Shown in pieces: positions 1-9,331 of a stretch of DNA of 64,000 nt (position 1 is its first letter; each line of letters begins with the position of its first letter). The DNA is from Brachybacterium paraconglomeratum (GTDB lineage: Bacteria; Actinomycetota; Actinomycetes; Actinomycetales; Dermabacteraceae): NCBI RefSeq assembly GCF_003994255.1, contig NZ_ML133854.1, forward strand, positions 62,001-126,000, given 5' to 3'. The position numbers and the translations under genes are program-made. Below the pieces are notes generated by a model. It saw only the letters and a program-made list of their open reading frames with translations, ran no database searches and was not told the DNA's origin.

Positions 1-576
1 ACCGCCCGCGTCGTAGCGCTGAACAAGCCCAGCGACCGCGAGCGCGGCCAGTGGTACTTCCAGCGCTACGTCCAGCACCTGCCCACCGAGGGCGAGATGG
101 TGCTCTTCGACCGCTCCTGGTACAACCGCGCCGGCGTCGAGCGGGTGATGGGCTTCGCGACCCCGGAGCAGTACGAGACCTTCATGAACCAGGTCCCCTA
201 CTTCGAGCGGATGCTGGTGGACTCCGGCATCCACCTCACCAAGTTCTGGTTCTCCGTCTCGCAGAAGGAGCAGCGCACCCGCTTCGCGATCCGTCAGCTG
301 GACCCGGTGCGGCGCTGGAAGCTCTCCCCGATGGACCTCGAGTCGCTGGATCGCTGGGAGGCGTACACCGAGGCCAAGGAGGAGATGTTCCGCCGCACGG
401 ACAAGAAGTACGCGCCGTGGACGATCATCCGCTCCAACGACAAGAAGCGCGCCCGCCTGAACGCGATGCGCTACTTCCTCTCCCAGTTCGAGTACGAGGA
501 CAAGGACCACGAGATCGTGGGCAGCCCGGACCCGAAGCTGGTCATGCGCGGGAAGATGGAGGAGGCCGACGAGTGA
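1..576 (+). CDS. ppk2: Polyphosphate kinase 2 (PPK2), C-terminal part
   Basis: The frame is open from base 1, so the N-terminus and probably the Walker A loop lie outside the window; 191 residues remain. PPK2 enzymes transfer phosphate between polyphosphate and nucleotides in the cytoplasm. The visible part carries the family's hallmark blocks: PSDRERGQWYFQRYV near residue 11 and FDRSWYNRAGVERVMGF near residue 36 (Walker B-like Asp and lid Arg), then KFWFSVSQKEQRTRF. The match is to the long, class I-like form. The gene converges on aspA and shares a hairpin with it. The family is secure; the direction preferred in vivo cannot be told. Confidence 0.93.
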   Translation, partial: TARVVALNKPSDRERGQWYFQRYVQHLPTEGEMVLFDRSWYNRAGVERVMGFATPEQYETFMNQVPYFERMLVDSGIHLTKFWFSVSQKEQRTRFAIRQLDPVRRWKLSPMDLESLDRWEAYTEAKEEMFRRTDKKYAPWTIIRSNDKKRARLNAMRYFLSQFEYEDKDHEIVGSPDPKLVMRGKMEEADE

Positions 577-600
577 GCCGCTGACGGCGCCGCTCGTGCG

Positions 601-634
601 ACGGGCCGGTCACCCCTAGGGGGGACCGGCCCGT
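601..634. terminator. Bidirectional terminator between ppk2 and aspA
   Basis: A perfect 11-bp inverted repeat (ACGGGCCGGTC / GACCGGCCCGT) encloses an inner CCCC-TA-GGGG palindrome. It lies 24 bases after the ppk2 stop and 17 bases after the aspA stop on the other strand, so it can serve both convergent genes. There is no clear T-tract, as is common in high-GC actinobacteria. Confidence 0.7.
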
Positions 635-651
635 CGGCCGTTCGGTGCGGC

Positions 652-2184
652 TCAGAAGTCCAGGCGCTCCGTGGGCGGAAGCGCCACCTCGCCCGAGTCG
701 GGCTGCTCCGTGGCGGCGGCCGGCTCCGGCTCCTCGTCGAGCGCCGGGATGGTGCCGGTGGCCGTCGCCCGGTGCGGCGAGGTCATCGAGGCGGGGGAGA
801 GCAGCCCGGCCAGACGGTCCTCGTCCAGCAGGCCGCGCTCGAGCACCAGGTCCCGGACCGGCCGGCCCGTCGCCAGCGCCTCCTCCGCGACCTCCGTCGC
901 GGCCGCGTACCCGATCACCGGCACCAGCGCCGTGACCACCCCGATCGAGCGGTGCAGATAGTCCTCCAGCACCTCCTCGTTCAGGGTGATCCCGGCGACG
1001 CAGCGGTCGGCGAGGGTGTTCATCGCGCGGGTCATGATCTGCGTGGACTCGAGGATGTTGAAGGCGATCACCGGCTCGAACACGTTCAGCTGCAGCTGAC
1101 CGCCCTCGGCCGCGAAGGTCACCGAGAGATCGTTGCCGATCACCTCGTAGGCGACCTGGTTGACGACCTCCGGGATCACGGGGTTCACCTTGCCGGGCAT
1201 GATCGAGCTGCCCGGCTGCACGGCCGGCAGGTTGATCTCGTGCAGGCCGGCCCGCGGCCCGGAGCTCAGCAGGCGCAGGTCGTTGCAGATCTTCGAGATC
1301 TTCACCGCGATGCGCTTGAGGATCCCGGAGAAGGTCACGAAGGCGCCGGTGTCGCTGGTGGCCTCGACCAGATCCGCGGAGACCACGAAGGGCACTCCGG
1401 TCAGCTCGGCGAGCTCGGCCGTGGCCATCGCCGCATAGCGCGGATCGGAGGTGATGCCGGTGCCGATCGCCGTCGCGCCGAGGTTGATCTCCTGGAACAG
1501 CGTCGCGGTGCGGGTGAGGCGCTGGACGTCCTCCTCGATCGTGGTGGCCCAGGCGTGGAACTCCTGGCCCACGGTCATCGGGACCGCGTCCTGCAGCTGG
1601 GTGCGCCCCATCTTCAGGACCGAGGAGAACTCCTCGCCCTTCGCGCGCAGGGTGGAGATCAGGTGGTCCATCGCCTCGGCCAGCGCCGGGAAGGACAGCA
1701 TGATCGTCAGCCGGATCGCGGTGGGGTAGACGTCGTTGGTGGACTGGCCGAGGTTGACGTGGTTGTTGGGGTGCAGCCGGTCGTACTGCCCCTTCTCGTG
1801 CCCGAGGATCTCCAGCGCGCGGTTGGCGATCACCTCGTTGGCGTTCATGTTCGTGCTCGTGCCGGCCCCGCCCTGGATCATGTCCACGATGAAGTGCTCG
1901 TGGAGGGCTCCGCCGATGATCTCCTCGCAGGCGCGGTCGATCGCCGCGAAGCGCTCGTCGTCGAGCGCCCCCAGACGATGGTTGGCGCGGGCGGCGGCGC
2001 GCTTGACCTGGGTGAGGGCCTCGATCATCCGGGGGAAGTGCTGCAGCTGCACCCCGGTGATGTGGAAGTTCTCGTTCGCCCGCAGGGTCTGGACGCCGTA
2101 GTAGGCATCGGCTGGGACGTCGCGGTCTCCGAGCAGGTCGTGCTCACGGCGGGTGCCGGTCGACGTCGCACCGGGGCTGGTCAT
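652..2184 (-). CDS. aspA: Aspartate ammonia-lyase (aspartase)
   Basis: A 510-residue member of the fumarase/aspartase superfamily; aspartase converts L-aspartate to fumarate and ammonia as a soluble homotetramer. The superfamily signature GSSIMPGKVNPVIPEVVNQV lies near residue 325, and the flanking sequence is of AspA rather than FumC type. TSTNMNANEVIANRA earlier matches the substrate loop. The ATG at 2184 follows a GGAGG ribosome site; the frame runs on far upstream, but that part is shadow sequence over the next genes. A proline- and glutamate-rich tail of about 45 residues after the core is longer than in typical 470-residue aspartases. Fumarase is the main alternative and is less likely. 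Confidence 0.92.
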   Translation of the reverse strand: MTSPGATSTGTRREHDLLGDRDVPADAYYGVQTLRANENFHITGVQLQHFPRMIEALTQVKRAAARANHRLGALDDERFAAIDRACEEIIGGALHEHFIVDMIQGGAGTSTNMNANEVIANRALEILGHEKGQYDRLHPNNHVNLGQSTNDVYPTAIRLTIMLSFPALAEAMDHLISTLRAKGEEFSSVLKMGRTQLQDAVPMTVGQEFHAWATTIEEDVQRLTRTATLFQEINLGATAIGTGITSDPRYAAMATAELAELTGVPFVVSADLVEATSDTGAFVTFSGILKRIAVKISKICNDLRLLSSGPRAGLHEINLPAVQPGSSIMPGKVNPVIPEVVNQVAYEVIGNDLSVTFAAEGGQLQLNVFEPVIAFNILESTQIMTRAMNTLADRCVAGITLNEEVLEDYLHRSIGVVTALVPVIGYAAATEVAEEALATGRPVRDLVLERGLLDEDRLAGLLSPASMTSPHRATATGTIPALDEEPEPAAATEQPDSGEVALPPTERLDF

Positions 2185-2256
2185 CGTGGGATCCTCCAGA
2201 TGTCGCTGTGGCCGACGGCTCTGCCGGCCCCTGCCAGGGTAGCGGGGCGTGGCCCG

Positions 2257-2268
2257 TACGATGGCCGG
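2257..2268 (+). promoter_or_regulatory. Leaderless -10 box of the DUF3017 gene
   Basis: TACGAT at 2257-2262 ends six bases before the GTG at 2269, with no ribosome site between. This is the spacing of a -10 box driving transcription from the start codon itself. It fixes the chosen start. Confidence 0.6.
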
Positions 2269-2559
2269 GTGCGCGCGCCCCGATCCCCCCACACGCTCCG
2301 CGCCGCCTTGCGGCGGCAGACGGTGCTCACCCTCGCCCTGCCCGCGCTCGCGCTGATCGTCCTGATCGGGGCGACGCTGTCGGCGCCGCTGGCCGGCGTG
2401 CTCCTGGCGGCACTGCTGCTGGTCCTCGCGCTGATGCGGGCCCTGCTGCCGGTGCGGGCGGTCGGCGCGCTCGCCGTCCGCTCCCGCGGCCTCGACGTCG
2501 CGGTGCTGCTCGCCCTCGCGCTCGGCATCGCGGTGCTGAGCACCTCCCCGAACCTCTGA
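2269..2559 (+). CDS. DUF3017-type small membrane protein
   Basis: A 96-residue protein with an Arg-rich N-terminus followed by three hydrophobic segments (about residues 20-36, 41-60 and 74-92). The loop LLPVRAVGALAVRSRGLDVAV resembles the conserved core of DUF3017, a small actinobacterial membrane family of unknown function often found beside folD; no folD is visible here. It is divergent from aspA, with an 84-base shared promoter region. GTG at 2269 is chosen from the leaderless -10 box. The DUF assignment is from memory of the family pattern, so moderately sure. Confidence 0.72.
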   Translation: MRAPRSPHTLRAALRRQTVLTLALPALALIVLIGATLSAPLAGVLLAALLLVLALMRALLPVRAVGALAVRSRGLDVAVLLALALGIAVLSTSPNL

Positions 2560-2649
2560 CCCGAAGCGCCCCGGGCGGCCCGTCGGGGTGTGAGCTTCGT
2601 CGGCCCGCCGGCGGGAGCGGGCCCGCCCGCGGTGTGGGACGATCGGTCC

Positions 2650-4152
2650 GTGCCCACCGACTCCGCCCGGCTCCATGCCGTGTTCGACCTCGCGATGAGG
2701 ATCGGGGAGGGCCTGCTCACCAACGGTGCCGCCGCCTCGGAGGTCACCGCCACGGTGCTGCGGGTGACCAGCTCGTCCGGCCTGCGCAACGTCTCCGTGC
2801 AGGTCACCTTCAACGAGGTCACGATCTCCTATCTCGCCGACGAGTCCGCGACCCCGTTCACGAGGGTCCGCTCGGCAGGGGAGCGGACCCAGGACTTCGC
2901 GCGCCTGGCCGCCTTCGAGGACATCTCCCACCAGTACCTCTCCGGGGAGCTCCCGCTGGACGAGGCCCGGCACCGGGCCGCCGCGATCCCGCAGCGCCAG
3001 CCGCTGTACCGGCTCGTGCTCGTGGTCGCGGGCTTCGCGGTGATGGGCGGCGCGGCCGCGCTCAGCTTCGGCGCCGGCAGCCTCGTCGTGGTCGCCGCGA
3101 CCCTCGCCGCCGGGCTGCTGATCGCGGCGGCGGAGCTGCTGGCCCGGTGGAGCATCCCGCCGTTCTACAGCCAGGCGCTCGGCGGGCTCGTCGCCGTCGC
3201 CGCGGCGATCGGGGTCAGCGCCATCGACCCCACCGAGAACTCCTCCATCGTCGTGGTCTCGTGCCTGATCGTGCAGCTCGCGGGGCTCTCCTCGATCAGC
3301 GCCGTGCAGGACGCGGTGACGGGCTGGTACATCACCGCCGCGGGACGCATGCTCGAGACGCTCATGCTCACCGTCGGCATCGTGGTGGGCGTGCGCGCCG
3401 GGCTGCTCGCGGCCGACGCGATCGGCGCGGACATCTCCGTGACCGCGTCGATGCCGCTGTCGATCACGACGGCGCTGGTGGTGCTGATCTCGGGGCTCGG
3501 CATGGGGCTCGGCTACGGCGTCGGCACCCAGACCCCGCCCCGGCTGCTGCTGATGGCCGCGCTGGTCGCCGCCGGCTCGGGCCTCGTCTCGCACCTGATC
3601 GCCGGGACGCTGCACGACCGCACCGTCGCCGTCGGCGTCGCCGCCTTCCTCACCGGCCTGGTCGCGACCGCGCTCGCCGACCGGGTGCGCGCCCCCTCGC
3701 TCGCCTTCGTCATGGCAGGGGTGATCCCGCTGGTGCCCGGCAGCCGGATCTACCGCGGCCTGCTCGGGTTGCAGGACGATCTGTCGGTGGGCATCTCCGA
3801 GCTGCTCGAGGCGGCGCAGATCGCGATCGCGATCGCCGCGGGCGTGGTGCTCGGCCAGCTCATCTCCTCGCGGATCATGCCCTACTTCCGCCGCAGCGGC
3901 ATCGCCTACACCCCGGCGATCTCCTCGCCCTTCACCACCATGCGCCGTCGCCGCCTCTCGCTCGGCACGCGGTCGAGGCGGCGCCGTCGCGGCACTGCGG
4001 TGATCGAGCCGTCTACGATGACCGGAGAGATGACGGCGCTGTCACCGGCTCTGTTCGAGGACGCGGACCTGCTCGACGACCTCGAGCCCCCCGCGGACCT
4101 CGTGGACCGCGACCGCGGGGAGCGCCGCGACGAGGACGAGGAGGTCCCATGA
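2650..4152 (+). CDS. thrE: Threonine/serine exporter family protein (ThrE type)
   Basis: A 500-residue membrane protein of the ThrE family: a hydrophilic N-terminal domain (about residues 1-115, with LTNGAAASEV and the conserved VTFNEVTISYL), then about ten transmembrane segments, and a basic/acidic cytoplasmic tail. The family exports threonine and serine in Corynebacterium. It combines the DUF1212 and DUF3815 regions in one chain. An in-frame GTG at 2590 exists, but GTG at 2650 sits six bases after GACGAT (2638-2643), the same leaderless arrangement as its neighbour. Its stop overlaps the next start (ATGA), so the lactonase-like gene is probably co-translated. The true substrate is inferred. 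Confidence 0.85.
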   Translation: MPTDSARLHAVFDLAMRIGEGLLTNGAAASEVTATVLRVTSSSGLRNVSVQVTFNEVTISYLADESATPFTRVRSAGERTQDFARLAAFEDISHQYLSGELPLDEARHRAAAIPQRQPLYRLVLVVAGFAVMGGAAALSFGAGSLVVVAATLAAGLLIAAAELLARWSIPPFYSQALGGLVAVAAAIGVSAIDPTENSSIVVVSCLIVQLAGLSSISAVQDAVTGWYITAAGRMLETLMLTVGIVVGVRAGLLAADAIGADISVTASMPLSITTALVVLISGLGMGLGYGVGTQTPPRLLLMAALVAAGSGLVSHLIAGTLHDRTVAVGVAAFLTGLVATALADRVRAPSLAFVMAGVIPLVPGSRIYRGLLGLQDDLSVGISELLEAAQIAIAIAAGVVLGQLISSRIMPYFRRSGIAYTPAISSPFTTMRRRRLSLGTRSRRRRRGTAVIEPSTMTGEMTALSPALFEDADLLDDLEPPADLVDRDRGERRDEDEEVP

Positions 4153-5225
4153 CCGAGAACGCACTGCTGGCCGTCGCCGGCTACTCCACCAGCGGCACCG
4201 GCCGCGGCCGCGGCATCGAGCTGCTGGCCCTGCGGTCCGACGGGCAGGACCTCGCCGTCGAGCGTCGTGCCGCCGTCGACCTGCCCGACCCCTCCTTCGT
4301 GCTGTGGAGCGAGGACGGCGCCCTGCTGCACGCGGTGCTCGAGACCGAGCCGACGCGGGTGGTCACCCTGCGCGTGGACGAGGACGGGGCGCGGGCGGAG
4401 GTCGTCGCGGACCTCGCGCTGGACGGGGCGGGCGGCTGCCACCTCGCCCACGGCAGCGACGGCCGCTCCCTCGTGATCGCCCAGTACGGCTCCGGCTCCG
4501 TGGCGACGGTGGGCCTGGACGAGGAGGGCCTGCCCACCGCGCAGATCGACCTCGACGACCACCACGAGCTGATCGACGGCATCGCGGAGACGGCGCCGCA
4601 CCCGCACCAGGTCGTGGCGCTGCCCGGCACGGAGGCCCTCGCCGTCCCCGACCTCGGCCTGGACCGCGTGATGCTGTACCGCCAGGGCGCCGGCGGCATG
4701 ATCGACATCGCCGGGGAGATCTCGCTGAGCCGGGGGAACGGGCCGCGCCACCTCGTGGCCGACCACGAGTCCGAGCAGATCCACATCGCCTGCGAGCTCT
4801 CCGGCATGGTCGCCACCGCCGTGCGCGCCCACGAGACCTCGCCCCGCTCCGTCCCCGCCGTCATGCCGCAGGCGCCGCGCCGCTGGGCCGTGCGCTCGAT
4901 GATGCCGGCCAGCGGCAGCGAGTCCGCCGCCGCGCTCTCCCACATCGAGCTCGTCGCCGACGAGTCCGCGCTGCTGGTCGCCAACCGCGGTCCCGACACC
5001 CTCTCCCTGCTCTCCCTCGACGCGATGCGGCCGCAGCGCGTGGCCGAGGTCGAGGTGGGCGCGCACCCGCGCCACTTCACCCAGTGGGGCGACCTGGTGC
5101 TGGTCGCCGCGCAGGAGGGCGACCGGATCGACGTGCTGCGCCGTCGCGGGGAGGAGCTCGCGCGGGCCGGGGAGCCGATCCCCGCCCCGTCGGTCGCGTG
5201 CCTCGCGGTGCGCCCCGTGGCCTGA
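4149..5225 (+). CDS. Lactonase-family seven-bladed beta-propeller protein
   Basis: A 358-residue protein built of propeller strand repeats. Motifs match the 6-phosphogluconolactonase-like lactonase family: GGCHLAHGSDGRSLVIAQYGSGSV, TAPHPHQV, LGLDRVMLYR, GNGPRHLV, NRGPDTLSLL and GAHPRHFT. No signal peptide is evident, so it is cytoplasmic. Members hydrolyse sugar lactones, but many paralogues are uncharacterised, so pgl is not assigned. It overlaps thrE by four bases, suggesting one transcript with no obvious metabolic link. A hairpin follows ten bases after the stop. Confidence 0.82.
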   Translation: MTENALLAVAGYSTSGTGRGRGIELLALRSDGQDLAVERRAAVDLPDPSFVLWSEDGALLHAVLETEPTRVVTLRVDEDGARAEVVADLALDGAGGCHLAHGSDGRSLVIAQYGSGSVATVGLDEEGLPTAQIDLDDHHELIDGIAETAPHPHQVVALPGTEALAVPDLGLDRVMLYRQGAGGMIDIAGEISLSRGNGPRHLVADHESEQIHIACELSGMVATAVRAHETSPRSVPAVMPQAPRRWAVRSMMPASGSESAAALSHIELVADESALLVANRGPDTLSLLSLDAMRPQRVAEVEVGAHPRHFTQWGDLVLVAAQEGDRIDVLRRRGEELARAGEPIPAPSVACLAVRPVA

Positions 5226-5234
5226 GGACCGCGT

Positions 5235-5254
5235 CCCGGGAGCAGTCTCCCGGG
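5235..5254 (+). terminator. Hairpin after the lactonase gene
   Basis: A perfect 8-bp stem CCCGGGAG / CTCCCGGG with a CAGT loop, ten bases after the stop. It is a compact GC hairpin without a T-tract and is the likely end of the thrE-lactonase transcript. Confidence 0.5.
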
Positions 5255-5284
5255 GCTCCAGTGAGCGGCCCCGCACCGGACCTG

Positions 5285-5315
5285 TTGCCGCCGGTGGCCA
5301 CGAGACGGATAGACT
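5285..5315 (+). promoter_or_regulatory. Candidate galK promoter
   Basis: TTGCCG (5285-5290) and TAGACT (5310-5315) are separated by 19 bases and lie about 70 bases before the galK start. The -10 matches TAnnnT; the spacer is slightly long. Confidence 0.45.
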
Positions 5316-5385
5316 CACCGGCGCCCAACCGGTCGGCCGGTGGGCTCCGTCGTGCCCTCGCCCCGTCCCGGAAGGACCCTTCCCG

Positions 5386-6627
5386 ATGACCGCTGCCGCT
5401 GACTCCCGGACCGCTCCCGCCTCGCAGGGAGCGGTGCTCTCGGCCGCACCGGAGCGCTCCGCGGCCGCCGATCGCGCCGCCGAGAGGTTCGAGCAGTCCT
5501 TCGGCTACGCGCCCGACGGCGTCTGGTCCGCGCCGGGCCGCGTCAACATCATCGGCGAGCACGTCGACTACCAGGACGGCCTCTGCCTGCCGATGGCGAT
5601 CTCGCACCGCTGCTTCGCCGCCGCCGCCCGCACCCCCACCTCGCGGGTGCGTCTGCGCTCCGCCCAGGACGACCTCGAGCTCGACCTCGACGCGGCCGAG
5701 CTCGAGCCCGGCGCGGTCGAGGGCTGGCCCGCCTACGTCGCCGGCGTGCTCTGGGCGCTGCGCCCCTTCATCTCCGGCGCCGTCACCCAGGGCATGGACA
5801 TCCTCATCGACGGGCAGGTCCCGCTCGGCGCAGGCCTGTCCAGCTCGGCCGCGCTCGAGTGCGCCGCCGCCGAGGCGATCGAGGCGCTGCTGACCCTGGG
5901 CACCACGCCGCTGGAGCGGGTGCGCGCCGCGATCACCGCCGAGACCGACTTCGCCGGCGCCTCCACGGGCGGGCTCGACCAGTCCGCGTCGGTCCTCTCC
6001 CGTGAGGGACACGCTCTGTTCCTGGACTGCCGGGACTTCTCCACCCGCGCGGTGCCGTGGGACCTCGCCTCCCAGGGCCTCGCCCTGCTCATCACCGACA
6101 CCCGTGCCGAGCACTCCCATGTCGACGGGGAGTACACGGCGCGCCGCGCCGACAGCGAGCGCGCCGCCGACTCGCTCGGCGTGCCGACGCTGCGCGACGC
6201 CGACCCGGCCCGGCTCGAGGAGCTCCTGGCGAGCATCGACGACGAGGTCGTGCGCCGCCGCGCCCGCCACGTGATCACCGAGATCCAGCGCGTGCAGGAG
6301 TTCGACGCGCTGCTCGCCGCCGGGACGGTGCGCGCGCACGTCACGGAGCTCGGCGCGCTGCTGAACGCCTCCCACGACTCGCTGCGCGAGGACTACGAGG
6401 TGACGGTCCCGCAGCTCGACCTCGCCGTGGACACCGCCCGCGAGGCCGGTGCGCACGGCGCCCGCATGACCGGCGGCGGCTTCGGCGGCTCGACCATCGC
6501 GCTGGTCGAGGCGGAGCAGGCGCAGTCGATCGCCGAGGCGATCGCCGCCGCCTTCGAGGCCGCCGGCTTCACCGCGCCGGAGTTCTTCCTGGCCCTGCCC
6601 TCGGAGGGCGCCGGACAGGACCGCTGA
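5386..6627 (+). CDS. galK: Galactokinase
   Basis: A 413-residue GHMP-family kinase that phosphorylates galactose to galactose 1-phosphate with ATP, the first step of the Leloir pathway. The galactokinase signature GRVNIIGEHVDY is at residues 50-61, the ATP loop PLGAGLSSSAALE at about 146-158, and the C-terminal GHMP motif TGGGFGGS at about 362-369. FAGASTGGLDQSAS supplies the catalytic-base region. The ATG follows GGAAGGA-type ribosome site sequence. No galT or galE is beside it; it has its own candidate promoter and converges on add. Confidence 0.96.
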   Translation: MTAAADSRTAPASQGAVLSAAPERSAAADRAAERFEQSFGYAPDGVWSAPGRVNIIGEHVDYQDGLCLPMAISHRCFAAAARTPTSRVRLRSAQDDLELDLDAAELEPGAVEGWPAYVAGVLWALRPFISGAVTQGMDILIDGQVPLGAGLSSSAALECAAAEAIEALLTLGTTPLERVRAAITAETDFAGASTGGLDQSASVLSREGHALFLDCRDFSTRAVPWDLASQGLALLITDTRAEHSHVDGEYTARRADSERAADSLGVPTLRDADPARLEELLASIDDEVVRRRARHVITEIQRVQEFDALLAAGTVRAHVTELGALLNASHDSLREDYEVTVPQLDLAVDTAREAGAHGARMTGGGFGGSTIALVEAEQAQSIAEAIAAAFEAAGFTAPEFFLALPSEGAGQDR

Positions 6628-6648
6628 GCCGCGACGCCGGAAGGACCG

Positions 6649-6708
6649 GCTGACGACGTCTTGCCGTCGTCGGTGCTTCCCCGCCGCCCGTGCGGCACCG
6701 TCGTCAGC
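6649..6708. terminator. Inverted repeat between galK and add
   Basis: GCTGACGAC (6649-6657) pairs with GTCGTCAGC (6700-6708) and contains a smaller ACGACG/CGTCGT hairpin. It lies in the convergent gap and touches the add stop codon. The loop is long, so support is modest. Confidence 0.35.
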
Positions 6709-7753
6709 GCGTCGCGTCGCCGGGCGCGGGCGCCGCGAGCCAGTCCCGCACCCCCGCGAGGAGCCGGGAGCGGACCGGCTCGGGAGCGGCCGAGAGACGG
6801 ACCGAGGAGGCGGCGAGGTCGGCGAGCTCGGCGTCGTCCAGCCCGATCCGCCGCGCGGTCTCGTACTGGTCCAGCAGCCGGGAGCCGAACAGCAGCGGGT
6901 CGTCCGCGCCGAGCGCGATCTGCGCCCCGGCCCCTATCAGACGGCGCAGCGGCACGTCCTCGGCGTGCTCGAGCACCCCGAGGGAGGCGTTCGAGGCCGG
7001 GCAGAGCTCGAACCCGATCCCGGCCCCCACCACCTGCTCCAGCAGATGCGGGTCCTCCGCGGCGCGCACCCCGTGACCCAGACGGTCCGGTCGCAGGTGC
7101 TCGACGACCTCCCGCACGTGCGAGGGCCCCAGCAGCTCCCCGCCGTGCGGCACCGACAGCAGCCCGGCCTCCCGCGCGATGCGGAAGGCGGGGGCGAAGT
7201 CCTCGGTGTCTCCGCGCCGCTCGTCGTTGGAGAGCCCGAAGCCGATCACCCGGCCGGCGCTGCGCGCCGCGAGCCGGGCCAGGGCGCGGGCGTCCAGCGG
7301 ATGCCGGGTGCGGGAGGCGGCCACCACGATCCCGACGCTGACCCCGGTCTCCGCCTCGGAGCGCTCGGCCTGGTCCAGCACGATCTCGACCGCGGGGGTG
7401 ATCCCGCCGACGAAGGGCGCATAGCTGGTCGGGTCCACCTGCAGCTCGAGCCGGCCCGAGCCCTCGGCGGCGTCGTCCTCCACCGCCTCGTGGAGCAGGC
7501 GCCGCATCGCCGACTCCGAGTCGACGACCGCGCGGGCGGTGTCGTACTGGCGCTGGAAGCGGAACCATCCGCGCCGGTCGGGCTCGACCTGCAGGGCCAC
7601 GTCGTCGGTGAGGGAGCGGGGCAGTCGCATGCCCCGCTCCGCGGCCAGCTCCCACAGCGTCGTCGGACGCATCGAGCCCGTGAAGTGCAGGTGCAGATGC
7701 GCCTTGGGCAGGGTCCGCAGGTCGCGGCCCGATCCGGCGGGGGAGGCGCTCAT
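6704..7753 (-). CDS. add: Adenosine deaminase
   Basis: A 349-residue metal-dependent deaminase converting adenosine (or a related purine) to inosine in salvage. The N-terminal HxH zinc ligands are in [12 protein letters not shown] (His19/His21). The third ligand is in SVPHGGE, the catalytic Glu follows it, and [10 protein letters not shown] carries the Asp pair that binds zinc and substrate. The family is close to eukaryote-type Add; adenine deaminase is possible because HGGE replaces the commoner HAGE. It overlaps the aspC stop by four bases (ATGA), so the two genes form a translationally coupled reverse operon. No membrane segment or signal peptide. Confidence 0.88.
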   Translation of the reverse strand: MSASPAGSGRDLRTLPKAHLHLHFTGSMRPTTLWELAAERGMRLPRSLTDDVALQVEPDRRGWFRFQRQYDTARAVVDSESAMRRLLHEAVEDDAAEGSGRLELQVDPTSYAPFVGGITPAVEIVLDQAERSEAETGVSVGIVVAASRTRHPLDARALARLAARSAGRVIGFGLSNDERRGDTEDFAPAFRIAREAGLLSVPHGGELLGPSHVREVVEHLRPDRLGHGVRAAEDPHLLEQVVGAGIGFELCPASNASLGVLEHAEDVPLRRLIGAGAQIALGADDPLLFGSRLLDQYETARRIGLDDAELADLAASSVRLSAAPEPVRSRLLAGVRDWLAAPAPGDATR

Positions 7754-8976
7754 CCCGCCAGGAGCGCGGCCACCCGGTCGATGCCCTCGACGATGTCCTC
7801 GTCCCCGAGGGCGTAGGAGAAGCGCAGGTGGCCGGGGGCGCCGAAGGCCTCGCCCGGCACGGCGGCGACCTCCGCCTCCTCGAGGATCACGGTCGCGAGC
7901 TCGGTCGAGCTGGTCACCTTCCGGCCGCGGATCTCCCGGCCCAGCAGCTGCGAGACATCGGGGAAGACGTAGAACGCGCCGGTGGGCGTCGGCACGGTGA
8001 AGCCGTCGATCGCGGAGAGCTTCTCGACGATCAGCTGCCGACGCCGGTCGAAGGCGAGGCGCATCTGCTCGACGGGCTCCGTCGGCCCCGTCAGCGCCGC
8101 GAGCGCCGCCCGCTGGGCGATGTTGTTGACGTGGGAGGTGAGATGGGACTGCAGGTTCGAGGCCGCCTTGATGACGTCGAGGGGCCCCACCATCCAGCCC
8201 ACCCGCCAGCCGGTCATCGCGAAGGACTTCGCCACGCCGCCGAGCAGGATCGTGGTGTCGGCGAGCTCGGGGACGGCCTTCAGCACCGAGGTGAAGGGCA
8301 TGTCGCCGTAGGTGAGGGACTGGTAGATCTCGTCGGTGATCACCCACAGCCCGTGCTCGAGCGCCCAGCGGCCGATCTCCTCGACCTGCTCGGGGGAGAG
8401 CACCGCGCCGGTCGGGTTCGAGGGGGAGCACAGCACCAGGGCGCGGGTGCGGTCGGTGCGGGCGGCCTCGAGCTGCGCGACGGTGGGGACGTAGCCCTGG
8501 TCGGCGCCGGCGAGGACGGGGACCTCGGCCGCGCCGGACTGGCGGATCGCCTCGGGATAGGTGGTCCAGTACGGGGCGGGCAGCAGCACCTCGTCGCCCG
8601 GGTCCAGCACGGTCGCGAAGGCCTGGAACACGGCCTGCTTGCCGCCGTTGGTCACCAGCACCTGGGCCGGATCGATCTCGAGCGCAGTCGTCGCCGAGAC
8701 CGATGCGGCGAGGGCCTCGCGCAGCTCCGGCAGGCCGGCGGTCGCGGAGTAGCGGTGGTTGCGCGGATCGCGCGCGGCCTCCACGGCGGCGTCCACGATG
8801 TGCGCGGGGGTCGGGAAGTCGGGCTCTCCGGCGCCGAAGCCGATGACGGGCCGACCGGCGGCCTTGAGCGCCTTGGCGGTCGCGTCGACCGCGAGGGTCG
8901 CGGAGGGCTCGATCGCGCCGATGCGCTGCGAGATGCGGGAACGGGAGGCGGGAGTGCGTGCGTCGTCGGTGGTCAC
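7750..8976 (-). CDS. aspC: Pyridoxal-phosphate aminotransferase class I, aspartate aminotransferase-like
   Basis: A 408-residue fold-type I aminotransferase, predicted to interconvert aspartate and 2-oxoglutarate with oxaloacetate and glutamate. The lysine that binds PLP is in [19 protein letters not shown] near residue 250. [10 protein letters not shown] near residue 190 and the N-terminal [10 protein letters not shown] are typical of the I-gamma aspartate aminotransferase group. The GTG at 8976 is supported by a leaderless -10 box six bases upstream. It is first in a reverse operon with add. Other class I transaminases with broad specificity remain possible. Confidence 0.88.
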   Translation of the reverse strand: MTTDDARTPASRSRISQRIGAIEPSATLAVDATAKALKAAGRPVIGFGAGEPDFPTPAHIVDAAVEAARDPRNHRYSATAGLPELREALAASVSATTALEIDPAQVLVTNGGKQAVFQAFATVLDPGDEVLLPAPYWTTYPEAIRQSGAAEVPVLAGADQGYVPTVAQLEAARTDRTRALVLCSPSNPTGAVLSPEQVEEIGRWALEHGLWVITDEIYQSLTYGDMPFTSVLKAVPELADTTILLGGVAKSFAMTGWRVGWMVGPLDVIKAASNLQSHLTSHVNNIAQRAALAALTGPTEPVEQMRLAFDRRRQLIVEKLSAIDGFTVPTPTGAFYVFPDVSQLLGREIRGRKVTSSTELATVILEEAEVAAVPGEAFGAPGHLRFSYALGDEDIVEGIDRVAALLAG

Positions 8977-8988
8977 CCGACTATCGTG
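8977..8988 (-). promoter_or_regulatory. Leaderless -10 box of aspC
   Basis: On the reverse strand CACGAT (8988-8983) ends six bases before the GTG at 8976, and no ribosome site is present. It is the same -ACGAT-N6-GTG layout as the two genes at 2269 and 2650. Confidence 0.5.
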
Positions 8989-9084
8989 GCAGAGCTCGCC
9001 CCGCGCCGCCAGGATGGACGTCCCTTGGGAACGGGGGCGCGCCGGTACCCCCGAGGCGCCGGAATGTGACGTGATCCGGGTCGA

Positions 9085-9114
9085 TTCGCACGAGTCCCCA
9101 TCGGCTTGTATGCT
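9085..9114 (+). promoter_or_regulatory. Promoter of tRNA-Trp, secE and nusG
   Basis: TATGCT (9109-9114), preceded by TTG, is a good -10 box. TTCGCA (9085-9090) at 18 bases is a weak -35. It lies about 80 bases upstream of tRNA-Trp and no other promoter is evident before secE. Confidence 0.55.
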
Positions 9115-9196
9115 GGTCGCTGGTCAGAATCGCTCAGGCTTCTCCGGGCACGTCCCGGGACCGGGCGAGACGACCGCACGGGGCTCGTCCCCGTGA

Positions 9197-9269
9197 AGGG
9201 CAGTGGCGCAATTGGTAGCGCAGCGGTCTCCAAAACCGCAGGTTGCAGGTTCGAGCCCTGTCTGCCCTG
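9197..9269 (+). tRNA. tRNA-Trp (anticodon CCA)
   Basis: A 73-base cloverleaf. The acceptor arms AGGGCAG and CTGCCCT pair fully, with G as discriminator. The anticodon stem GCGGT/ACCGC encloses loop CTCCAAA with anticodon CCA at 9230-9232. The T arm carries GGTTCGAGCC. The 3' CCA is not encoded (CCG follows). Linkage of tRNA-Trp to secE-nusG is common in actinobacteria. Confidence 0.97.
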
Positions 9270-9274
9270 CCGGT

Positions 9275-9296
9275 CCGGCCGGGGTCACCCGGCCGG
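9275..9296 (+). terminator. Hairpin just after tRNA-Trp
   Basis: CCGGCCGGG and CCCGGCCGG form a 9-bp stem with a GTCA loop, six bases after the tRNA. There is no T-tract, so it may serve tRNA 3' processing or partial termination before secE rather than a full stop. Confidence 0.4.
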
Positions 9297-9331
9297 ATGC
9301 GGATGACCTCGACGAGATCGGATAGCTCCCT

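Noticed and set aside
51..584. Alternative frame over the start of the window
   Set aside because: It is Arg/Pro-rich shadow sequence; the overlapping frame 1 reads clear PPK2.
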